A stretch of DNA of 64,000 nt from an uncultured Clostridia bacterium. GTDB taxonomy: Bacteria > Bacillota > Clostridia > Christensenellales > Aristaeellaceae. The stretch is taken from the NCBI GenBank assembly GCA_934662505.1, contig CAKUKE010000004.1, positions 62,001 through 126,000 of the forward strand. Direction: 5' to 3'. The notes below the pieces were generated by a model that was not told where the DNA came from, searched no databases, and saw only the letters and a program-made list of their open reading frames with translations. The position numbers and the translations under genes are program-made. Of this stretch, positions 44,211-53,319 are shown in pieces; the stretch's first letter is position 1; each line of letters starts with the position of its first letter.

Positions 44211-45584
44211 ATGAACGGGGATAAAACGACCGGCTGCGCGCCGGAAAAAGACGGAACGGCAGGGCTGCGCATCACCCGTCTGTGGACGGGACGTCGGGGA
44301 TGCCCCGTGCTGCGGGGTGTGACGCTGACCCTGAAAGGGGGCTGCCCCACCGCGCTGCTGGGCGGCCGGGCGGACGGCTGCGCCGCGCTGCTGGCCGTGC
44401 TGGCAGGACGGGTGCGCCCGCTGGGCGGGAGGATCACCCTGAACGGCGCGCCCCTTCAGAGGCAGGACGCGGCGCTCATCGGGGCGGACGCGCTCAAGGG
44501 CGGCCGGTCGCCCCGCCGCGCGCTGGAGAAGGCGCTGGGGTCGCCGGATGAAGCGCGAACGGCGGCGCTGATGGAAAAATGGGGGCTGCTCCCCTACGCC
44601 GACCGCCCCCTGCGCCGTCTTTCCCCCGGCGAGCGGATACGGACGGGGCTGGCGCTGGCCGAAGCCCGTCAGAAAGGGCTGTGGCTGATCGACGGTCTGC
44701 CAGCGGAAACGGCGTTTCCCCGGGAAACACTGCTCCGCCAGACGGCGGCGGCGTCCCGGATGGGCGCGGCGTGCCTGTGGGCAGGGCTGACGGCGGAGGA
44801 AGCGCTGCGTTTTTGCGGCGAAGGGGTCGTGCTGGACGGCGGCAGGGTCGTGCAGACGGGGGCGATAACGGAGGTGTACCGCCGCCCGGCGTGCCGCGCC
44901 GCCGCGCTGGCGCTGGGACGGGCGAATTTTCTGACCGGGGTCGTGACCGGTATGCGCTCCGAGGGGGAAAAACGTGCCGCTGTGGAAGGAACGGGCGTCA
45001 CCGTGACCGCCTGCTGCGTGGACGGTGCGGAGGTGGGCGACCGGATGACCCTGTGCGTCCGCGCCGGGGCGACGCGGGTTTCTTTCCGCCCCGTGCCCCG
45101 GGGGCAGAACCTGTCGGGTACGGTGACGGCGGTCGATTCCCGTACAAAAAGGGTGTGGGCAGGGCTGATGGACGGCACGGTGTGGGAGGGCGTCTTCCAT
45201 CCCTCGTTTCCCGGCGGGGACGTGCCGGACGGGACGGCTGCATCCGCGTCCGATGCAAAGACGCCGGACGAAGGGGCGGCAGACAGAGAGCATGCGTCCG
45301 CCGGCGGGAACGTGCCGGACGGGACGGCTGCATCCGCGTCCGATGCAAAGACGCCGGACGAAGCGGCGGCAGACAGAGAGCATGCGTCCGCCGGCGGGGA
45401 CGTGCCGGACGGGACGGCTGCATCCGCGTCCGATGCACAAGCGCCGGGCGAAGAGGCAGAGCGGAACGCGCTTCCCGCGCCGGGCAACCGGGTGTTTTTC
45501 AGCTGGCGGGACGAAAGCGGATACCTGTTTTTTGACGGCCCGGAAAGGGCTGCTTCGGAGGAAAAGTCGGAGGAAAAAGGATGA
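44211..45584 (+). CDS. Decayed PotA/FbpC-like ABC ATPase with in-frame repeat insert
   Basis: 457 residues. The fold of an importer-type ATPase is recognisable (VLRGVTLTLKGG, signature LSPGERIRTGLALAEA, EGVVLDGGRVVQTGAITEVY, then a TOBE-like tail), but the catalytic parts are lost. Walker A reads LGGRADGCAALL with no GK-S/T, Walker B reads LWLIDGLP with no catalytic Glu, and the switch His is missing (WAGLTAEEAL). Residues of about 335-420 are three near-copies of a 30-residue unit (VPDGTAASASDAKTPDE…), splitting the TOBE tail. The frame is intact, so the protein may have a structural or regulatory role. It overlaps sdaAB by four bases. No permease gene is nearby. Confidence 0.78.
   Translation: MNGDKTTGCAPEKDGTAGLRITRLWTGRRGCPVLRGVTLTLKGGCPTALLGGRADGCAALLAVLAGRVRPLGGRITLNGAPLQRQDAALIGADALKGGRSPRRALEKALGSPDEARTAALMEKWGLLPYADRPLRRLSPGERIRTGLALAEARQKGLWLIDGLPAETAFPRETLLRQTAAASRMGAACLWAGLTAEEALRFCGEGVVLDGGRVVQTGAITEVYRRPACRAAALALGRANFLTGVVTGMRSEGEKRAAVEGTGVTVTACCVDGAEVGDRMTLCVRAGATRVSFRPVPRGQNLSGTVTAVDSRTKRVWAGLMDGTVWEGVFHPSFPGGDVPDGTAASASDAKTPDEGAADREHASAGGNVPDGTAASASDAKTPDEAAADREHASAGGDVPDGTAASASDAQAPGEEAERNALPAPGNRVFFSWRDESGYLFFDGPERAASEEKSEEKG
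45213..45470 (+). repeat. In-frame 90-base tandem repeat
   Basis: Units start at 45213, 45303 and 45393, exactly 90 bases apart, nearly identical (GGCGGGGACGTGCCGGACGG). The third is incomplete. The period is a multiple of three, so the reading frame is kept. Confidence 0.95.
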
Positions 45585-46240
45585 ATTTGTGCGATGTGAT
45601 CGGCCCGGTGATGATCGGCCCGTCCTCCTCTCATACGGCGGGGGCGGCCCGCATCGGGCGGGTGGCGCGGCAGCTGCTGGGCGAGGAAGTGGCGAAGGCG
45701 CAGGTGGATCTTCACGGTTCCTTCGCCAAGACCTGGGAGGGGCACGGCACCGACCGGGCGGTGGTCGGCGGGCTGCTGGGCATGCCCGTGGACGACCAGC
45801 GGCTGCGGGACAGCCGGCAGATCGCCCGGGAAAAGGGCATGGAGGTGACGTTCCGGGCGGTGGAGATCCGGGACGCCCATCCCAACACCATGGTGCTGCA
45901 CCTGACCGGGGCGCACGGCGGCAGGGTGACGGTGCAGGCCGCGTCCGTAGGCGGCGGGCAGATCCGGGTGCAGTATCTGGACGGCCTGGAGGTGGGCTTT
46001 TCCGGCAACAGGACCACGCTGGTCATCCGGCACCGGGACAAGCCCGGCGTCATTGCGGACGTGAGCCGGGTGCTCAGCGACCGGAACATCAACATCGCGA
46101 CCATGCGGGTGTTTCGGGAAGAGGCGGGCGGCCGGGCGGTGATGGCGCTGGAAATGGACGACGTGCCCGACCGGGACGTGCTCTGCGCCCTGCGCGCCGT
46201 GCACGACGTGGAAAAGGCCACCCTGCTGGAGAAGCTCTGA
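45581..46240 (+). CDS. sdaAB: L-serine dehydratase, beta subunit
   Basis: 219 residues, ATG 45581 overlapping the previous stop by four bases. The N-terminal half is the beta-subunit domain (GPVMIGPSSSHTAGAARIG), and residues 147-219 are an ACT domain (HRDKPGVIADVSRVLSDRNI). With the alpha subunit downstream it turns L-serine into pyruvate and ammonia. The ACT domain may sense serine. Confidence 0.97.
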   Translation: MNLCDVIGPVMIGPSSSHTAGAARIGRVARQLLGEEVAKAQVDLHGSFAKTWEGHGTDRAVVGGLLGMPVDDQRLRDSRQIAREKGMEVTFRAVEIRDAHPNTMVLHLTGAHGGRVTVQAASVGGGQIRVQYLDGLEVGFSGNRTTLVIRHRDKPGVIADVSRVLSDRNINIATMRVFREEAGGRAVMALEMDDVPDRDVLCALRAVHDVEKATLLEKL

Positions 46241-46255
46241 GGAAAGGAAAAAAAG

Positions 46256-47104
46256 ATGGAACATGCGCTGAAATGGTGGGCGGCGTACTGCCGTCAGGAA
46301 AAAGTGACCCTTCCCGAGGCGGCGCTGCGGCTGCAGGAGGGGGACGGGGATGTGCGCGCCCACATGGGCAAAGCGCTGACCGTGATGCGCGAGGCGGCGG
46401 AGCAGGGCATGAACCCCGCCCTGCGCTCCATGAGCGGCATGACGGGCGGTCAGGCGGTTCGTTTGCTGCGCGCCGCCGACGAGGGGCGCACGGCCGCGCC
46501 CTCCCTGATGGGACGGGCGGAGGCGCTGGCGCTGGCCATTGCGGAAAACAACGCGGCCATGGGACGCATCGTGGCGGCGCCCACGGCGGGCGCCTGCGGC
46601 ATCCTGCCCGCCGCCCTTCTGTCCATGCAGGCGTGGTACGGTTATACCGACGGGCAGCTGACAGACGGGCTGCTGGTGGCCGGGGTGGTGGGCGATGTGA
46701 TCGCCGCCCGCGCCAGCGTGTCCGGCGCCCGGGGCGGATGTCAGGCCGAGTGCGGCAGCGCCGCGGCCATGGCGGCGGCGGCCTGCGTGTATCTGCGGGG
46801 CGGCAGCGTGGAGGCGGCCTTTGACGCCTGCGGCTTTGCGCTGATGAATGTGATGGGGCTGGTGTGCGACCCGGTGCAGGGGCTGGTGGAGGTGCCCTGC
46901 GTGTTCCGCAACGTATCCGGCGTGGCGGGCGCGCTGGCGGCGGCGGATCTGGCGCTGGCGGGCATCCCCTGTCCCCTGCCCCCGGACGAGGTGATCGACG
47001 CCATGAAGGCGGTGGGCGACATGCTGCCTGCCGCCCTTCGGGAAACGGGCGAGGGCGGCTGCGCCGCCTGCCCCTCTGCGCGCCGGTGCGCAGAAGGAAC
47101 GTGA
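46256..47104 (+). CDS. sdaAA: L-serine dehydratase, iron-sulfur alpha subunit
   Basis: 282 residues, ATG 46256, 15 bases after sdaAB. Family marks are IVAAPTAGACGILPAALL (about 102-119), GGCQAECGSAAAMA (about 161) and VCDPVQGLVEVPC (about 202). Cysteines in these blocks hold the [4Fe-4S] cluster, which makes the enzyme oxygen sensitive and fits an anaerobe. A Cys-rich tail (CAACPSARRC) is visible. Split sdaAB-sdaAA order is the usual clostridial form. Confidence 0.97.
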   Translation: MEHALKWWAAYCRQEKVTLPEAALRLQEGDGDVRAHMGKALTVMREAAEQGMNPALRSMSGMTGGQAVRLLRAADEGRTAAPSLMGRAEALALAIAENNAAMGRIVAAPTAGACGILPAALLSMQAWYGYTDGQLTDGLLVAGVVGDVIAARASVSGARGGCQAECGSAAAMAAAACVYLRGGSVEAAFDACGFALMNVMGLVCDPVQGLVEVPCVFRNVSGVAGALAAADLALAGIPCPLPPDEVIDAMKAVGDMLPAALRETGEGGCAACPSARRCAEGT

Positions 47105-47139
47105 TAAAAATATAGCAGAAGAACGGAGGACGTTCCGGC

Positions 47140-48339
47140 ATGGAATACCGCAGATTGACTCCGGATGAAAACCGGGAATCCGGACGCATCATGGGACAGG
47201 CGTTCCAGAACGAGCATTTTTGCGACCTGCCCTTCGGCGAGGGGGCGGCAGCGCTGGAAATGAGCCGGCGGCTCTACGGCGCCTTTGACGAAAGCGGGGT
47301 CATGGCGGCGACCGTCAGTATCCCGCTGCACACCGTGCGCTATTTTGACGCGGACGTGCCGCTGGCGGCGGTGGGCGGGGTGGCCTGCCTGCCCGCATGG
47401 CGCAGAGGCGGGGTCATGCGGGGGCTGCTGACCTATGCGCTGGAGGACGCCCGCGGCAGGGGCGGAAAGCTGGCCGCCCTGTATCCCTTCAGCCATCCCT
47501 TTTATCGGAAATTCGGCTTTGAGGCCTGCTGCCGTGCGTGGAACGTGCGGGTGAGCATGAACGCCCTGCGGGCGCTGGGCGACACGGGGCGGGCGGTGCA
47601 GTTTCTGCCGGGGATGGACGCCGCGCCGCTCCGGCGGATCTGGGCGGCGTTTGTGGAAAAGATCAATCTGGCCTGCGTGCGGGATGAGGCGCGCATGTGG
47701 AAGGCGCTGACGGAAAGCGATCCCTGCCTGACCCGCCGCTACACCTACCTGTGGCAGGCCGAGGGAGACGAGGCGCCCCGGGCGTACGTGTCCTTTGTGC
47801 CCGTCCGGGAGGAAAACGAGCCCGGCTATCAGGTGAAGGACATGGCATGGACGGATACCGCCGCCCTCCGGGGCGTGCTGGGCTTTCTGTGCCGGATGTC
47901 GCCGCAGGGGAACTTCGTGCGGCTGTTTCTGCCTGAGGGGGTGGATCCCTTCCGGCTGGTGGAGGAGCCCTACGAGGCGCGGACGGGGATGCACACCGCC
48001 GGCATGGCGCGGGTGCTGGACGGGCGCTGGTGCATGGAAAGGCGCCCCTTCTCTGCGGAGGAGCAGGTGTGCATCCGGGTGAGCGGCGACGTGCTGGACG
48101 GCAACAACGGCCTGTGGCGGCTGACCACGGGGGAAAAAGTGACCTTTGAGCCTGCGCCTGCGGGCGTTGAGGCAGACGCGGAAATGTCCATTCAGGCCTT
48201 CTCCGCGCTGTGTCTGGGCGCGGCCACGCCCCAGTCCTGGCTGCGCGCGCGCACGGACGGGCTGCGGATCACGCGCCGGGAGGCGGCCTTTGAGCGCCTC
48301 TTCACCCGGTGCGACGTACAATTGACGGAAGCGTTTTAA
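47140..48339 (+). CDS. Eis-like GNAT acetyltransferase
   Basis: 399 residues, ATG 47140 after GGAGGACG. It has an N-terminal GNAT domain with acetyl-CoA-binding VACLPAWRRGGVMRGLL (about 86-102) and FYRKFGFE, a second GNAT-like part, and a C-terminal SCP2-like domain (from about 300). This matches the Eis / 'GNAT N-acetyltransferase' family. Known members acetylate amines, including aminoglycosides; the native target here is unknown. Confidence 0.88.
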   Translation: MEYRRLTPDENRESGRIMGQAFQNEHFCDLPFGEGAAALEMSRRLYGAFDESGVMAATVSIPLHTVRYFDADVPLAAVGGVACLPAWRRGGVMRGLLTYALEDARGRGGKLAALYPFSHPFYRKFGFEACCRAWNVRVSMNALRALGDTGRAVQFLPGMDAAPLRRIWAAFVEKINLACVRDEARMWKALTESDPCLTRRYTYLWQAEGDEAPRAYVSFVPVREENEPGYQVKDMAWTDTAALRGVLGFLCRMSPQGNFVRLFLPEGVDPFRLVEEPYEARTGMHTAGMARVLDGRWCMERRPFSAEEQVCIRVSGDVLDGNNGLWRLTTGEKVTFEPAPAGVEADAEMSIQAFSALCLGAATPQSWLRARTDGLRITRREAAFERLFTRCDVQLTEAF

Positions 48340-48351
48340 GGAGGAAGGAAT

Positions 48352-49671
48352 ATGGAGCGGGTAGACGGACGGGCTGCGGATGAAATGCGGCCGCATCGGA
48401 TCGTGCCGGATTTTGTGCATACGGCCGACGGCAGCTGCCTGATCGAAACGGGGGGGACGCGGGTCATCTGCACCGCTTCGGTGGAAGAAGGGGTGCCCCC
48501 CTTCCTGCGGGGGCGGGGCGAGGGATGGCTGACGGCGGAATACGCCATGCTGCCCGCCTCCACGGGTCGGCGCAAGGCGCGGGACGGGGTGAAAAAGGAC
48601 GGCCGGGGTGTGGAGATCGGCCGGCTCATCGGCCGGGCGCTGCGGCAGGCGGTTGACCGCCGGTGGCTGGGCGAACGCACCGTGACCATCGACTGCGACG
48701 TGCTGGAAGCCGACGGAGGCACCCGCACCGCCGCCATTACCGGCGGCTTTGTGGCGCTGGTGTGCGCTGTGGACAAGCTGATCCGTCAGGGCAAATTGAA
48801 GGAGTCCCCCATCCGTCACCAGATCGCCGCGGTCAGCGCAGGGGTGTGTCAGGGGGAACCCTGTCTGGATCTGAGCTATGTGGAGGACAGCGCTGCCGAA
48901 ACGGACATGAACTTCGTCATGGACGAAACGGGCGCGATGGCGGAATTGCAGGGGACGGGCGAGGGCAGAGCCTTCACCCGGGACGAACTGGAGCGGCTGC
49001 TGGATCTGGGCGAAAAGGGCATTGTGGAATTGCAGGCGCTGCAGCGCCGGGCGCTGGGCGAGCGGGCGCGGCTCATCTGCGAAAAGCGCACGCTGGTGCT
49101 GGCCAGCAACAACGCCCACAAGCTGGTGGAGCTCAGGGAAATGCTGGGCGACCGTTACCGGGTGCTGTCCATGCGGGAGGCACTGTGCACGGGCGAGCCG
49201 GAGGAAAACGGAGCGACCTTTGAGGAAAATGCCGTCATCAAGGCGGAATACGTCCGGGATCGGACGGGCTACGCCGCGCTGGCGGACGACAGCGGGCTGG
49301 CGGTGGACGCGCTGGACGGCGCGCCCGGCGTACGGTCGGCGCGCTATGCGGGCGGCCATGGCAATGACGACGCCAACAACCGGCTGCTGATGGAAAACCT
49401 GTCGGGCGTGCCCCGCGCCGGACGGACGGCGCAGTTCGTGTGCGCCATGGCGCTGGCGCTGCCCTTTGGCGCCACCCGCACCGTAGTGGGGGAATGCCCC
49501 GGCGTTATCACCACCGCGCCCCGGGGGCAGCGGCTGTTCGGCTATGACCCCTATTTTGAGTACGAGACGGGCAAGACCTTCGCTGAAATGCCGGATGAGG
49601 AGAAAAACCGGGTCAGCCACCGGGCGCGCGCCATGGCGCGGATGCTGCCCGTACTGGAGGAATGCCTGTGA
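48352..49671 (+). CDS. rph: Fused RNase PH - XTP/dITP pyrophosphatase
   Basis: 439 residues in one frame. Residues 1-243 are ribonuclease PH (tRNA 3' trimming): GGTRTAAITGG with the phosphate-binding Arg, and LDLSYVEDSAAETDMNF with the metal Asp pair. Residues 244-439 are an RdgB/HAM1 house-cleaning nucleotidase: LVLASNNAHKLVEL, ADDSGLAVDALDGAPGV and GYDPYFEY. Many Firmicutes keep these as neighbours (rph-rdgB-yfcE order), and a few fuse them. The next gene overlaps its stop, keeping the same order. Confidence 0.95.
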   Translation: MERVDGRAADEMRPHRIVPDFVHTADGSCLIETGGTRVICTASVEEGVPPFLRGRGEGWLTAEYAMLPASTGRRKARDGVKKDGRGVEIGRLIGRALRQAVDRRWLGERTVTIDCDVLEADGGTRTAAITGGFVALVCAVDKLIRQGKLKESPIRHQIAAVSAGVCQGEPCLDLSYVEDSAAETDMNFVMDETGAMAELQGTGEGRAFTRDELERLLDLGEKGIVELQALQRRALGERARLICEKRTLVLASNNAHKLVELREMLGDRYRVLSMREALCTGEPEENGATFEENAVIKAEYVRDRTGYAALADDSGLAVDALDGAPGVRSARYAGGHGNDDANNRLLMENLSGVPRAGRTAQFVCAMALALPFGATRTVVGECPGVITTAPRGQRLFGYDPYFEYETGKTFAEMPDEEKNRVSHRARAMARMLPVLEECL

Positions 49672-50132
49672 AGCGGCTGCTGATCCTCAGCGACAGCCAC
49701 GGTTTGCGGGGGCGCGTAGGCGCGCTTCTGATGAAGGCCGAGGCGGAGGGGCCGCTGGATGGGGTCATCCATCTGGGCGACGGGTACCGGGATCTGGATC
49801 CGTACCGGGCGGAATTGCCCTTTGTGTATCAGGTGCCGGGCAACTGCGACGGCGATGGAGAAGGGGTGTGCTTTTATCCCGAGGTGGAGGGCGTGCGGGT
49901 GCTGATGACCCACGGCCACGGGCTGGGGGTGCGCACCTCCCTGCGGGAATTGAAGCGGTTCGCCCGGGCGCACGACTGCGCCGTAGCGCTGTACGGCCAT
50001 ACCCACCGCCCCCATCTGGAGCGGGACGGGGAGCTGCTGGTGCTGAACCCGGGCGCCGTGATGGACGGGCGCTACGCCGTGCTGACCCTGAAGGACGGAC
50101 GGGCGGAGGCAGAACTGCGGGGCAGCGACTGA
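49668..50132 (+). CDS. YfcE/MJ0936-family metallophosphodiesterase
   Basis: 154 residues. The start GTG 49668 overlaps the fusion-gene stop (GTGA) and has GGAGG seven bases upstream; ATG 49662 is too close to that site. Metal-site motifs are SDSHG (residues 9-13), GDG (about 34), GNCD (about 59), THGHG (about 81) and GHTHRP (about 108). A cytoplasmic phosphodiesterase whose usual place is right after rdgB. Confidence 0.93.
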   Translation: MKRLLILSDSHGLRGRVGALLMKAEAEGPLDGVIHLGDGYRDLDPYRAELPFVYQVPGNCDGDGEGVCFYPEVEGVRVLMTHGHGLGVRTSLRELKRFARAHDCAVALYGHTHRPHLERDGELLVLNPGAVMDGRYAVLTLKDGRAEAELRGSD

Positions 50133-50732
50133 ACGGTTGAAAAAACAAAGACGGTGAGCGGCGGGACGGACGGCTGACAGGAGATGGAAAACGCGGCTGC
50201 CGGCGCGTCTTTGCTTCCCGCATGACCGACGCGGCAGGTCGGATGGCGAAGGAGAAACGGCCGATGCAGTGAATGCGGGAAAAGTCGGCATTTTCCCTTC
50301 CGGCATCGAGGCTGCCGTGCATTGCGATGGCAGACCGGCACTGAAGGGTGTTGACATCAAGACTCGTCGGCTTCCCCTCGTTGGTTTCCTTCCTTTCCGG
50401 CATCGAGGCCGTTGCGCATTGCGATGGCAGACCGGCGCTGAAGGGCAGAAACGGCTGCTGCGGGGCGGCGGGGAGAGAGCCCCCTTTCTTTCAGCACTCC
50501 AAATGCCGTCATACGGTTACCGCGTCGCCCTGTTTGGCTCTTTTTCCGTTCGCGCCGGAACCGATGTCTGCTGCGGGAAACGGAAAAACAGTTGACGCGG
50601 TGGGCACGGCGCACAAAGGGCGGACGGCTGGAATGGACTGCGATGAAAAAGCTGCTGTCTGGCGGCGGGCTGCGGGAAACGGGCGTGTCCCCACTCCCCT
50701 GCCGAAAGCTGCAAATTGCCCGGGCGGAACCC
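50133..50732. other. Non-coding spacer with a two-copy repeat
   Basis: TTCCGGCATCGAGGC … CATTGCGATGGCAGACCGGC … CTGAAGGG occurs at 50299-50349 and 50397-50445 (98-base offset). No gene seen. Confidence 0.6.
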
Positions 50733-50761
50733 TTGACAACCCCGCCGGGGTTTGCTATAAT
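50733..50761 (+). promoter_or_regulatory. tRNA-Leu promoter
   Basis: Consensus TTGACA, a 17-base spacer and TATAAT, 11 bases before the tRNA 5' end. Confidence 0.9.
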
Positions 50762-50772
50762 AATCATGCTCT

Positions 50773-50857
50773 GCGGTCGTGGCGGAATTGGCATACGCGT
50801 ACGTTTGAGGGGCGTATCCGTAACAGGGTACGGGTTCAAGTCCCGTCGACCGCACCA
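50773..50857 (+). tRNA. tRNA-Leu (anticodon GAG)
   Basis: Acceptor GCGGTCG pairs with CGACCGC, and CCA is encoded. The D arm closes with GCG/CGC. The anticodon stem TACGT/GCGTA carries loop TTGAGGG with GAG at 50807-50809. A long variable arm (type II tRNA) and T arm ACGGG-TTCAAGT-CCCGT follow. It reads CUC and CUU codons. Confidence 0.97.
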
Positions 50858-50862
50858 TATGA

Positions 50863-50897
50863 AGCACCAGCTTTTGATACAAAGGCTGGTGCTTTTT
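50863..50897 (+). terminator. tRNA-Leu terminator
   Basis: AGCACCAGC pairs with GCTGGTGCT, then five T. Confidence 0.95.
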
Positions 50898-51254
50898 CTT
50901 TGCCTCATGGCGGGCTCAGAGGCCTGCCAACGCCCCTTGCGGCAAGGGCTTTCTGTCCGTTCTCGCCGCCGCGCAAATCTCCTTGCAGCAAAGGCTTTTA
51001 GGGACATTCTCATCAGAGAGGCATTCTGAGATCGCCCTCCTTCTTATCATGCAAACAGGCGCGGAAGACGAAATGGCTCTCCGCGCCTGTGCTTTTTGCC
51101 CTGCGCCGGTCAGAAGACGCATTTTGGGTTTTTGTCAAATCGTTTGAATAAGCGGCATTTGGAGAACGGCTCGGGGGTCACAGGAAAATTTTTTCCGTGC
51201 AACGGCGGGAAAAAGCCGGCGGCGGCGAACCGTCGGCCGGCAAGCAGGAGTCTC
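50898..51254. other. Non-coding spacer with second terminator
   Basis: Between the tRNA and the convergent oxidoreductase. Hairpin ACAGGCGCGGA / TCCGCGCCTGT at 51055-51090 followed by GCTTTTT. Otherwise nothing seen. Confidence 0.5.
51055..51097 (+). terminator. Terminator-like hairpin
   Basis: Eleven paired bases with a 14-base loop and a T-run on the plus strand; it separates convergent transcripts. Confidence 0.7.
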
Positions 51255-52433
51255 TTATTTTTTTTCGGAACCGTAGGTGCCGGCGGTATCTGCATAAACC
51301 GCCTTCGTATCCGCTTTCCGTCTGGAAAGCGCGGCCCGCTTCATCAGTTCTTCGTAGAACAGATCCTCGTCCAGCGGCAATTCCACCATCCTGCCAGTAA
51401 AGGCAGACAGGTGCATGGCATTGGAAAGGGTCAGGCCGCGGATACCCTCGGCGCCGTCGGCCACCAGCGGGGTGCCGCGGAGAATGGCGCCGGCCCAGGC
51501 GTTGAGCACCCCGACGTGCTGGGGGTTGCTGCCGTCGGTCTCCACCTCGATCTCCCTGACGGGCAGCTGACCGAAAACCGCCCTGTTATGTCGGGAAAAG
51601 TCCTGCTCCTTCTCGGCAAACTCCCACACCCGCAGCCGGTCGTCTTCCACCACCAGCTTGGCGCCGTCCATCTGAATTTCAAAACGGTTGGTGCCGCAGC
51701 CGTCGCCGGTGGTCGTGACGAACACGCCGGTAGCGCCGTTGGGATATTCCACGAAGGTGGTCACATCGTCCTCCACCTCTATGTCGTGCCATTTGCCGAA
51801 CTTCATGAAGGACTGAACGCGGGAGGGCATACCGCAGATCCATTGCCACAGATCCAGCTGATGGGGACACTGGTTGAGCAGCACGCCGCCGCCCTCCCCG
51901 CTCCATGTGGCGCGCCAGTCGCCCGAGTCGTAGTAGGCCTGAGGACGGTACCAGTTGGTGATGAGCCAGTTGGTGCGGCGGATCGCGCCGTACCGGCCGG
52001 ACTGCACCAGCTCCCGCATCCTGCGGTAAACGCAGTTGGTTCGCTGGTTGAACATCATGCCGAACACCACGCCGGGGTGCCGGGCGGCTTCTTCATTCAT
52101 TTCCCGCACCTGCCGGGTGTAAACCCCCGCCGGCTTTTCGGACATGACGTGGATGCCCCGCTTCAGGCAGGCGATCACGTAGGACGGGTGGAAAAAATGG
52201 GGCGTGCTGACAAGGCAGCCGTCGATCAGACCGCTGTCCAGCATGGCGAGGGCGTCGTCGAAAAAGGCGACGCAGGAAGGCAGGTTTTTCCTGCCCCATG
52301 CGATCCGGTCCGGGCGGATGTCCGCCACGGCGGCCAGTTCGATCTCGGGACAAAGCCCTTTTCGGATGTTTTCGGCGTGGCCGGAGCCCATGTTGCCAAG
52401 ACCGATGATGCCGAGCCTGATTTTTCTCTCCAT
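51255..52433 (-). CDS. Gfo/Idh/MocA-family oxidoreductase
   Basis: 392 residues, ATG 52433 (AAGAAGGA upstream). The Rossmann fold starts LGIIGLGNMGSGH (residues 7-19) and the sugar-binding EKP motif is in MSEKPAGVY (about 98). The dimer domain follows, with GGGVLLNQCPHQLDLWQW (about 178), where the catalytic His lies. It oxidises or reduces a sugar or sugar acid with NAD(P). As the last gene of the uronate cluster it may act on a keto-sugar acid or a cyclitol. Confidence 0.92.
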   Translation of the reverse strand: MERKIRLGIIGLGNMGSGHAENIRKGLCPEIELAAVADIRPDRIAWGRKNLPSCVAFFDDALAMLDSGLIDGCLVSTPHFFHPSYVIACLKRGIHVMSEKPAGVYTRQVREMNEEAARHPGVVFGMMFNQRTNCVYRRMRELVQSGRYGAIRRTNWLITNWYRPQAYYDSGDWRATWSGEGGGVLLNQCPHQLDLWQWICGMPSRVQSFMKFGKWHDIEVEDDVTTFVEYPNGATGVFVTTTGDGCGTNRFEIQMDGAKLVVEDDRLRVWEFAEKEQDFSRHNRAVFGQLPVREIEVETDGSNPQHVGVLNAWAGAILRGTPLVADGAEGIRGLTLSNAMHLSAFTGRMVELPLDEDLFYEELMKRAALSRRKADTKAVYADTAGTYGSEKK

Positions 52434-52551
52434 ACCGCATATTCCTTCTTTACATCATGGCGCATTTTTTCTGAAAAGCCGACCTGCTTTTGATATAGAA
52501 ACAGAGGAAACGCCGCCCGGGAGAGTGCGTCCGTCTGCCGAAGGGACGCCC

Positions 52552-53319
52552 TTAATGGAAGCCGTGCGCCGTCAGGAAGTCGTAGCTGCGCTTCAGACAG
52601 TCGAAGGGGTCTTCGCCGTTGCAGTCGTCCTGTTCCACCAGCATGTATTGCGTCCCCGCCGCCTCGGCCATCTGAAAGATACGGTCAAAGTTCAGGTTGC
52701 CGTCGCCGACGGCCTCCATCCGCCGGTCGTTCCTGAGACCGTCAAAGCCGTAGTCCTTCAGATGAATGCAGGGCACCCGGCCGCGGAAGCGCGCCAGCCA
52801 TTCGGCAGGGTCGCCGCCGCCTGCCTGCACCCAGAAGGTGTCCAGCGTAAAGCCCATCAGCGCCGCCGGCACATCCTCCCCCAACTTCTCCAGAATCGTT
52901 TTGCCGTTGATCTTCTGAAATTCCGCCGCGTGGTTGTGGTACATCAGGTATTTGCCGTTTTTTTTCAGGGTCTCGGCTGTCGGCAGGAAGGTGTCCAGAA
53001 AGCGCTGATAATTCTTTTCCGGATTCTCTCCGGCAAACGGGTAGTACCCCAGCCCCACATACCGGCAGCCGAACGCGTCATGATCGGCCGCCACCCTGAC
53101 CGGGTCGGCGGTCATTTCTTCGGCCGGCGTATGGGTCAGTACGCAGCGCAGACCGTTCTCCCGCAGCCGCTTTGCCAGCCACTGCGGTTCAAAGGCGCAG
53201 GTGCCGGAGAGCTGGACGGTTCTGTAGCCGATGTCCGCCACCTTTTTCAGGCTTTCCGCCAGGCCGTCCAGCGTCTGGCAGAAGTCCCGGATGGTATAGC
53301 ATTGCGCGCCGATTTCCAT
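52552..53319 (-). CDS. Sugar phosphate isomerase/epimerase (TIM barrel) 1
   Basis: 255 residues from ATG 53319 (GGAGG ten bases upstream). An xylose-isomerase-like TIM barrel: MEIGAQCYTIRD at the start, LMYHNHAAEFQ with metal ligands (about 142), DTFWVQAGG (about 177), CIHLKDYG (about 198) and LVEQDDC (about 234). Members interconvert sugar or sugar-acid epimers. It is in the uronate cluster with a related but distinct paralog. Confidence 0.9.
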   Translation of the reverse strand: MEIGAQCYTIRDFCQTLDGLAESLKKVADIGYRTVQLSGTCAFEPQWLAKRLRENGLRCVLTHTPAEEMTADPVRVAADHDAFGCRYVGLGYYPFAGENPEKNYQRFLDTFLPTAETLKKNGKYLMYHNHAAEFQKINGKTILEKLGEDVPAALMGFTLDTFWVQAGGGDPAEWLARFRGRVPCIHLKDYGFDGLRNDRRMEAVGDGNLNFDRIFQMAEAAGTQYMLVEQDDCNGEDPFDCLKRSYDFLTAHGFH

